A DNA stretch of 64,000 nucleotides from JAAEUB01 sp964550345. Its GTDB lineage: Bacteria; Pseudomonadota; Alphaproteobacteria; Rhodobacterales; Rhodobacteraceae. Positions 58,653 through 64,000 of the stretch are shown one piece after another. Below the pieces are notes generated by a model that searched no databases, was not told the origin of the DNA, and was given only the letters and a program-made list of their open reading frames with translations. Where the stretch lies: positions 16,256-80,255 of the forward strand of contig CAZJYZ010000011.1 in assembly GCA_964550345.1 (NCBI GenBank). The letters run 5' to 3'. The position numbers and the translations under genes are program-made. The stretch's first letter is position 1. Every line of letters starts with the position of its first letter.

Positions 58653-59372
58653 TTATCCACGCCCGACATAGGGCATGTTTGTTGCCATGATGGTCATGTT
58701 CAGCACATTCGCCTCCAAAGGCAAGTCCGCCATCTGGTGAACGGCGCGGGCCACATCTTCGACCGCCATGGTTGGCGGCGGGGTTTCCCCCTTTTCCACC
58801 GCCTTGTCGATGATGCCCTGCAGCAAGTCGGTGCGGGCATTGCCGATATCGATCTGACCGCAAGCGATGTTAAAGGGACGCCCATCCAGCGCAATCGTCC
58901 GTGTCAGGCCGGTTATGGCGTGTTTTGTCGTCGTATAGGTCACCGACCCTTCGCGCGGTGACGTTGCCGAGATTGAACCGTTATTGATGATCCGTCCGCC
59001 CTGTGGGTCCTGACGACGCATCCGTGCAAAAGCGGCACGGGCGCACAGGAACATACCGGTCAGATTGACGTCCAGCGCGGCTTGCCAGTTTTCAAGCGAG
59101 ACCTCGTCAATCGGTGCAGCAGGCGTGAAAATGCCCGCATTGTTAAACAGCACGTCAACGCGTCCGAATTCGTCAAATACCCGCTCAACCGCTTCCGCTT
59201 GCGTCACGTCTGCGGGCAGGATCACTGCGTTTTCAATCTCCTCTGCGACCTCTTTCAGCACCTCGGCGCGCCGTGCGACAAGCCCGACCCGCCAGCCTTT
59301 GGCTGCCATATATTCAGCGACAGCTTTGCCAATTCCGGCACTTGCACCGGTGATGATGATACTACGGGTCAT
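58653..59372 (-). CDS. short-chain dehydrogenase/reductase
   Basis: A 239-residue classical SDR. The nucleotide motif is TGASAGIGKAVAEYM, then FNNAGIFTPAAPIDEV, NGSISATSPREGSVTYTTTKHA with the Ser-Tyr-Lys triad (the Tyr and Lys of Y-T-T-T-K), and the C-terminal helix. A protein with a short N-terminus and no cofactor-specificity Arg is likely NAD(H)-dependent. Substrate is unknown. ATG 59372 has GAGGAGG upstream. The gene overlaps the helicase 3' end by 11 bases and is on the same strand. Confidence 0.92.
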   Translation of the reverse strand: MTRSIIITGASAGIGKAVAEYMAAKGWRVGLVARRAEVLKEVAEEIENAVILPADVTQAEAVERVFDEFGRVDVLFNNAGIFTPAAPIDEVSLENWQAALDVNLTGMFLCARAAFARMRRQDPQGGRIINNGSISATSPREGSVTYTTTKHAITGLTRTIALDGRPFNIACGQIDIGNARTDLLQGIIDKAVEKGETPPPTMAVEDVARAVHQMADLPLEANVLNMTIMATNMPYVGRG

Positions 59373-60903
59373 TTTTGGTATCCTCCTCTGCTTGAAGGGT
59401 AAGGGGTGTTGGTTCTGCGCGCAGGTCAGAGGTGCCAAGCGCCTGCGAGGGCCGTGCCAAAGCATAGCGTTTCACCCAATGCAGACGCTTCTCAGCCCGC
59501 GTGATTGCGACATATGCCAGCCGTTTCCACAAAGGCAAACCGGCCTCGACTCGCCCCGCCCAGGCCGCTGCCGACAGGTCAGGGCCAAAGACCTGCACCT
59601 CCGGCCACTGGCTGCCTTGTGCTTTGTGGATGGTTACAGCCGCGCCGTGCAGGAAGGTTGCGCCCATGCGTGCTGCGAAGGGGATGAAAGGTTCTTCCTC
59701 GTCCGGGCGCTCAATTTTGACGATCGAGGCAGCCGAGACCTGCGGCTCTAACGCGCCGAAAACATGCAGACGCGAAAACCCTGCCTTGCGCCCCGGCCCC
59801 AAATAGACGCAACCTGCGCCTTTGATCAGCCCGCGCGCCTCCAGATCAATACGTTTTTTTCGGTGTTTCAGGGGCAATTCAATCCCGTCACAAATCAATG
59901 GTTCACCGGGAAGCAATTCATATTCCGGCGCATGATGTGCCATGCGAAAAGCGTGGATCAGGCGAATGCGGGTTTTGTTACGCCAGACCAGAACCGGGCT
60001 GCGCGCCATCATGTCAGCATTGACCCGAGGGGCGACCACCACCCTGTCATCAGATCGGGCGGCGTCCTCAATCATCCGCTCGAACCCCTCAAAATCAAGG
60101 TTATCGTCTGACAGGGCATGGGCCAGATCAAGGATCGGATTATCCAGCTCCTGCCGGTGGATACGATGAAGCTCCAGTTTTTTGGATGCCTCAAGCCGGT
60201 CAAACACCATCTCGCCCGATTGCCCGACAGGGGCAAGCTGGGCGGGGTCCCCAAACAGGACCAGCGTCGGGAAAATCTCGCGTAGATCCTCGTATTGCTT
60301 TTGATCCAGCATCGAGCTTTCGTCGACAAAACCGATATCAAGCGGATCATCCCGGCGTTTCCATCCGGTAATGAAGTCAGACCCGCGCAGGCCAGCCGTA
60401 GCAAGCGCCCCGAAAACCGACTTGGTTTCCTTAAAGAAGGCTAAAGCCCGATCAAGGGCGGCATCGGTCAGCCCCTCGACCACGGGCCGTTCGCCCTGCC
60501 CCGCCAGCCAGTCAGCAATACGTTCATATTCCGGGTCATAGACCGGCGTATAGAGAATTCGGTGAATTGTTGTTGCTGGTACGCCGTAGCCGCGCAGGAC
60601 CGAGGCCGCTTTGTTCGTGGGCGCGAGGATTGCCAGCGTACGGCGATCCTTACGTGCTTTACCCTCCCAATCACCGGAAACCACGTCAACGCCAGCATCT
60701 TCCAAAGCTTTATATAGCTCGGACAGCAACATGGTTTTTCCGGAACCCGCCTTGCCCAACACCGCCAAGACGCGTGATTTCCCTTCGCTCATCGGCGTCA
60801 GATGGGCCTCATCCAGATCGACACCCGCACCGCGCAAAAGCTCGGCCACGCGGTCATGGGCTTCGGCCTGATCGTCAGAAAAAGTTATCGTGCTCATGGT
60901 CAT
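59362..60903 (-). CDS. RecD-like ATP-dependent DNA helicase (AAA_30/UvrD_C_2)
   Basis: A 513-residue superfamily 1 helicase. Walker A is VLGKAGSGKTMLLSELYKAL (about residue 50). APTNKAASVLRGYGVPATTIH is motif Ia, DESSMLDQKQYEDL is motif II, and LFGDPAQLAPVGQSG is motif III. VTIHKAQGSQWPEVQVFG and AYVAITRAEKRLHWV are motifs V and VI near the C-terminus. Single-gene RecD2-type helicases of this size are common in Rhodobacterales and need not be part of RecBCD. Starts at ATG 60903 or 60897. Confidence 0.93.
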   Translation of the reverse strand: MTMSTITFSDDQAEAHDRVAELLRGAGVDLDEAHLTPMSEGKSRVLAVLGKAGSGKTMLLSELYKALEDAGVDVVSGDWEGKARKDRRTLAILAPTNKAASVLRGYGVPATTIHRILYTPVYDPEYERIADWLAGQGERPVVEGLTDAALDRALAFFKETKSVFGALATAGLRGSDFITGWKRRDDPLDIGFVDESSMLDQKQYEDLREIFPTLVLFGDPAQLAPVGQSGEMVFDRLEASKKLELHRIHRQELDNPILDLAHALSDDNLDFEGFERMIEDAARSDDRVVVAPRVNADMMARSPVLVWRNKTRIRLIHAFRMAHHAPEYELLPGEPLICDGIELPLKHRKKRIDLEARGLIKGAGCVYLGPGRKAGFSRLHVFGALEPQVSAASIVKIERPDEEEPFIPFAARMGATFLHGAAVTIHKAQGSQWPEVQVFGPDLSAAAWAGRVEAGLPLWKRLAYVAITRAEKRLHWVKRYALARPSQALGTSDLRAEPTPLTLQAEEDTKNDP

Positions 60904-60944
60904 GGCGCGACCCTAATAGGGCGCGCCTTGAGGGGGAAGAGGAA

Positions 60945-61593
60945 TCAGGCGGTTGAAGCCAGATCATGAGCGACCTCGCCGGTATAGCCACGGGAGTACC
61001 TTAGCCAACCTTTTGATATGGCGCGGCTTATCCCGACACGCTGCAGGGTCGATGCGAACATCGTTTCATCCATCGACCACAGGCCAACACCAATTTTCTC
61101 ATCCCCGGTGCCAGCCTCTCCAATCAACTCAGGCTCCAGCCCCATCAGGCGATAGATGCGCTGCATCCGAAGATCAAACACGCCTACCTAGTGACGCAGA
61201 CCATAGGCCTGCATCAATTCTCCGGCGCCGATGGCAAGGGCTGCGGAAACTTGCTGTCCGGCACCTTGCGGGGTTAGGCAAAACCGGGTGCATTCCCAGA
61301 TCAGAGGGCTTTCTATATGCACACCGCCAGTTAAATGGGAAAAATGATCATTAACCATGGAAGGTCCCGTCGTCGGCAGGAACCGCATGGAGCCGCCATG
61401 GTTACCATCGGGACGTTCCCAGATAACATTAAAGCGGGTTTTGGTCATCGTATTCGTCACGCTCAAACCCATTTTTGTCTACGCGCACATCCCAACCAAG
61501 GCGCTGTGCAAACTGCGCGGCACGGTCGTGGAACATCGAATCTGACAGGCGTGGAAATCGGGTAAGTTCATCTGCGTATAGATAACGTAACAT
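60945..61593 (-). pseudogene. LuxI-type N-acyl-homoserine-lactone synthase, broken by a frameshift and a nonsense codon
   Basis: The conceptual protein would be 215 residues. It starts MLRYLYADELTRFPRLSDSM and has the LuxI core residues (RAAQFAQRLGW, the E-x-x-R of WECTRFC, GGSMRFLPT) and the VFDLRMQRIYRLMGLEPEL C-half. Near 61430 the frame changes: CCG CTT TAA TGT where relatives read N-P-L-Y-V-I, i.e. one extra A. At 61188-61190 a TAG stands where Tyr or Phe is expected (LRH-stop-VGVFD). GGAGGAAGGA precedes the ATG, so the expression signal survives. The 649-base length equals 216 codons plus one base, which agrees with a +1 insertion. No luxR is in the window. Confidence 0.88.
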
Positions 61594-61669
61594 GGCGGTC
61601 CTTCCTCCGGTTTTCGCAAGAAGGTGCCAAAAGACGGTTAACAAGTTTTGGGAGGAGCGTTCTCTTGGG

Positions 61670-61684
61670 TTAACCTTTTGTTAA
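61670..61684. promoter_or_regulatory. perfect CtrA-type site TTAA-N7-TTAA upstream of the luxI pseudogene
   Basis: TTAA-CCTTTTG-TTAA lies 77-91 bases upstream of the former luxI start, in the gap to the ethylmalonyl-CoA mutase gene. Confidence 0.6.
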
Positions 61685-61716
61685 GGACCAAGGGAGCAGC
61701 GTTATTCGCTGAGTAT

Positions 61717-63663
61717 TCAGCCCGGCTCGGCAAGTGATACGATGTCATCCATGATGGTGTTAAGCTCAAAATCTTTTGGCGTGTAGACCCGGGCCACCCC
61801 CATATCGCGCAGCGCTTCCGCATCCTCCTCGGGGATGATGCCACCAACCACAACCGGTGTTTGCAGGTCCGCGTCTTTCATCCGTTGCATAAGTTCCTCA
61901 ACCAAGGGCAGGTGCGAACCCGAGAGGATGGACAGGCCAACCACGTCAGCCCCATTTTTCGCGGCTTTCACCAAGTCCTCGGGTGTCAGACGGATGCCGT
62001 CATAGGTGATGTCCATGCCGCAATCACGCGCCCTTGCGGCGATTTGTTCAGCTCCGTTTGAATGGCCGTCCAGACCGGGTTTGCCAACAAGGAACTTAAG
62101 GCGCCGCCCCAGTTGGTCGCTGACCGCATCGACGCGGGCGCGGATATCCTCCAGCCCTTCGGTCCGGTTAGAGGGATTGGCGCTGACCCCTGTCGGAGCG
62201 CGGTATTGGCCGAACGCATTACGCAAAACGTCACCCCATTCGCCCGTGGTCACCCCGGCTTTGGCTGCATTGATTGAGGGGGGCATGATGTTTTCACCGG
62301 ATTTCGCCGCCTGCCGCAGCTCCTCCAATGCGGATTTGACCGCATTCTCATCGCGCGCCGCCTTCCAGTCAGCAAGGCGTGCGATCTGGGCAGCCTCGGC
62401 TGCTTCGTCAACCTGCATGATCGCGCCATCCCCGGCAGTCAGAGGGCTGGGTGCGGCTTCTGTCCAGCGGTTGACGCCAACGAGGGTTGTTTCGCGCGTT
62501 TCAATGTCAGCAATACGTGCTGCGTTGCTTTCAACCAGCCGGGATTTCATATAGCCGATGGCGGCCACAGCACCACCCATAGCGTCGATCTGCGCCAGTT
62601 CGGCCAAGGCGCCAGCCTTGAGGGCCTCGACTTTGGCAGTGACTGCCGGGTTGCCGTCGAAAAGGTCGCCATATTCCAGAAGGTCAGTTTCATAAGCCAG
62701 GATTTGCTGCATGCGCAGTGACCATTGCTGATCCCACGGCCGCGGCAGGCCAAGGGCCTCGTTCCAAGCGGGAAGCTGCACCGCGCGCGCACGGGCATTT
62801 TTGGACAAGGTAACCGCCAGCATCTCAATCAATATACGGTAAACGTTGTTTTCCGGCTGCTGTTCGGTCAGGCCAAGGGAGTTCACTTGTACACCATATC
62901 GGAAACGGCGATATTTAGCATCTTCGACGCCATAGCGGGTACGGGTGATCTCATCCCACAATTCAACGAAGGCACGCATTTTGCACATCTCGGTGACAAA
63001 CCGGATACCCGCATTCACGAAAAAGGAAATGCGCCCGACCATGGCTGGAAAATCTTCAACCGAAACCTTGTCTTGTAAGTCGTCAAGAACAGCCGTTGCT
63101 GTTGCCAGGGCAAAGGCAAGCTCTTCTTCCGGCGTCGCGCCAGCCTCTTGCAAATGGTAGGAACACACATTCATCGGGTTCCATTTTGGCAGGTTGGCGC
63201 GGGTGTAAGCCGCCAAATCGGTGATCATCCGTAAGGACGGTGCCGGTGGGCAGATATGGGTGCCGCGGCTGAGATATTCCTTGATGATGTCGTTTTGCAC
63301 CGTGCCAGTCAGAGCGGAAGTATCCGCGCCCTGCTCTTCGGCCAGTGCGATATACAGCGCCAACAACCACGGCGCGGTGGCATTGATGGTCATCGACGTA
63401 TTCATTTCCTGCAACGGGATGCCGTCGAAAAGCGCACGCATATCCCCAAGATGGCAGATGGGAACACCAACCTTTCCGACCTCCCCGCGTGCAAGGGCAT
63501 GATCGCTGTCATATCCAGTCTGCGTTGGCAGATCGAAGGCGACGGACAGTCCGGTCTGTCCTTTGGCAAGATTTTCACGGTAAAGCCGGTTTGATGCCTG
63601 CGCCGAAGAATGGCCTGCATAGGTACGCATCAGCCAGGGACGTGTTTTCTCAGGTTGGGACAT
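61717..63663 (-). CDS. ecm: ethylmalonyl-CoA mutase (MeaA/Ecm)
   Basis: A B12-dependent mutase of 648 residues in a single chain. It converts ethylmalonyl-CoA to methylsuccinyl-CoA in the ethylmalonyl-CoA pathway of acetate assimilation. The N-terminal barrel begins RPWLMRTYAGHSSAQASNRLYR (read as RPWLMRTYAGHSS and ASNRLYR). RSTHICPPAPSLRMITD-like SRGTHICPPAPSLRM and NPMNVCSYHLQEAG are typical of the MeaA branch. The C-terminal cobalamin domain has KPGLDGHSNGAEQIAARA with the base-off DxHxxG motif. Length and the HICPPAPS segment separate it from methylmalonyl-CoA mutase, which is longer. It stands alone. Confidence 0.93.
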   Translation of the reverse strand: MSQPEKTRPWLMRTYAGHSSAQASNRLYRENLAKGQTGLSVAFDLPTQTGYDSDHALARGEVGKVGVPICHLGDMRALFDGIPLQEMNTSMTINATAPWLLALYIALAEEQGADTSALTGTVQNDIIKEYLSRGTHICPPAPSLRMITDLAAYTRANLPKWNPMNVCSYHLQEAGATPEEELAFALATATAVLDDLQDKVSVEDFPAMVGRISFFVNAGIRFVTEMCKMRAFVELWDEITRTRYGVEDAKYRRFRYGVQVNSLGLTEQQPENNVYRILIEMLAVTLSKNARARAVQLPAWNEALGLPRPWDQQWSLRMQQILAYETDLLEYGDLFDGNPAVTAKVEALKAGALAELAQIDAMGGAVAAIGYMKSRLVESNAARIADIETRETTLVGVNRWTEAAPSPLTAGDGAIMQVDEAAEAAQIARLADWKAARDENAVKSALEELRQAAKSGENIMPPSINAAKAGVTTGEWGDVLRNAFGQYRAPTGVSANPSNRTEGLEDIRARVDAVSDQLGRRLKFLVGKPGLDGHSNGAEQIAARARDCGMDITYDGIRLTPEDLVKAAKNGADVVGLSILSGSHLPLVEELMQRMKDADLQTPVVVGGIIPEEDAEALRDMGVARVYTPKDFELNTIMDDIVSLAEPG

Positions 63664-63770
63664 CGGTGACTCGCCTTGAATTGTTGCGCTGCAGCATTTT
63701 TTACAGGCGACAGAATATTTCGCAAGTCAGAAATTCACCGAAACATTATTACGCGGCAAATACTCGGCAT

Positions 63771-63796
63771 ACCGAAGGGCTCTTAAGCCCCTCGGT
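63771..63796 (-). terminator. hairpin after the partial gene at the right edge
   Basis: ACCGA-A-GGGCT and AGCCC-C-TCGGT form a 10-bp stem with one mismatch and a CTTA loop, 14 bases downstream of the stop of the minus-strand partial gene. It is a weak rho-independent terminator candidate. Confidence 0.4.
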
Positions 63797-63810
63797 TGTT
63801 TGTGCAGGCC

Positions 63811-64000
63811 TTAGCGGTAGGTGAAAGAACTGATCTCACATACATTGATGCCAAAATCAGTCAGCTCATCCCCATCTTCAAACACGGCCTTGAAGTCAAA
63901 GATGCAATAACCGGTGCCATCGTCGAAATTGATCCATATGGACGAGTGATCAGCCCCCCTTGAGTGGTCCAGTTTGAATGTTAGTGCATGATTGGCCTGA
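63811..64000 (-). CDS. unknown protein, C-terminal part (partial at window edge)
   Basis: An open minus-strand frame enters from the right edge and ends at TAA (63811-63813), giving 62 visible residues. They include HSSIWINFDDGTGYCIFDF and end FGINVCEISSFTYR. The frame has no stop to the edge, the residue mix is protein-like, and the alternating pattern suggests a beta-rich domain. I do not recognise it. It runs in the same direction as the ethylmalonyl-CoA mutase gene, 147 bases away, with a possible hairpin between. Confidence 0.6.
   Translation of the reverse strand, partial: QANHALTFKLDHSRGADHSSIWINFDDGTGYCIFDFKAVFEDGDELTDFGINVCEISSFTYR

Noticed and set aside
1..64000. tRNA, rRNA, prophage, insertion sequence, CRISPR
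   Set aside because: I scanned the intergenic stretches and protein set for cloverleaf-like ends with CCA, transposases, integrases and phage genes and saw none. A tool-based scan could still find a short RNA I cannot recognise by eye.

Overview
The window comes from an alphaproteobacterium of the order Rhodobacterales (Roseobacter-type). The pointers are an F0 ATP synthase operon (atpI-B-E-X-F) standing apart from any F1 genes, an ethylmalonyl-CoA mutase, a GcvT-fused dimethylglycine-dehydrogenase-like oxidoreductase, a TIGR02186/SafE pair, a LuxI-type gene of the Rhodobacterales kind, CtrA-like TTAA-N7-TTAA sites, and an interspersed GCCTCCGGCGG..TATTT repeat. Most of the window is chromosomal housekeeping DNA. 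I saw no prophage, transposase, CRISPR array, rRNA or tRNA.

Layout. 1-4060: folate cyclo-ligase start (cut by the window edge), mgtE, guanine deaminase, a secreted unknown and an ArsR regulator. 4224-6846: F0 operon with terminator. 6917-18972: the most unusual part, an almost entirely minus-strand cluster described below. 19210-24043: GFA-type protein, EamA transporter, universal stress protein, alpha/beta hydrolase, trpS, and a rhomboid homologue lacking its catalytic residues. 24257-33002: murJ, glnD, an LppC-like lipoprotein, rsmI, yraN, gshB and an HSL-type hydrolase. 33048-42433: comM, GST, cobC/cobU-like genes, ChaN-like protein, coaBC, dut, a membrane-anchored MoeB-like protein and an M3 oligopeptidase. 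42480-51246: ArsC-like, CDF transporter, SH3 protein, hydroxyacid dehydrogenase, DUF998 protein with an HExxH lipoprotein, the DMGDH-like protein, nfuA, tsaB and rimI. 51453-56881: a BMP-type nucleoside ABC transporter operon ending in purine nucleoside phosphorylase. 56960-58634: SafE/TIGR02186. 58653-64000: SDR, RecD-like helicase, a luxI homologue broken by two point lesions, ethylmalonyl-CoA mutase and a partial unknown.

The candidate undescribed system is at 7133-18972. Reading along the minus strand it encodes a Met-rich, heptad-repeat membrane-anchored coiled-coil protein, an RND adaptor, an RND permease with an extra membrane segment and a long Lys/Pro/Ala tail, three exported low-complexity proteins (one resembling sulfur-globule proteins), an exported LolA-like protein, an orphan ParA-type ATPase, a membrane-anchored TPR protein and a dynamin-like GTPase. 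Spacing is tight, two gene pairs overlap by 4 bases, and the globule-like gene is bracketed by stem-loops. My inference is an envelope-spanning apparatus that exports and organises a structural protein deposit, with the ParA ATPase and dynamin-like GTPase giving positioning and membrane remodelling. This is a hypothesis from composition and gene order, not a demonstrated function.

Two other themes recur. One is CtrA/quorum sensing: the broken luxI has a perfect TTAA-N7-TTAA upstream, and comM has paired TTAACCAT half-sites and a near-consensus site. The other is sulfur and thiol chemistry (gshB, GST, GFA protein, SafE, possible globule protein).
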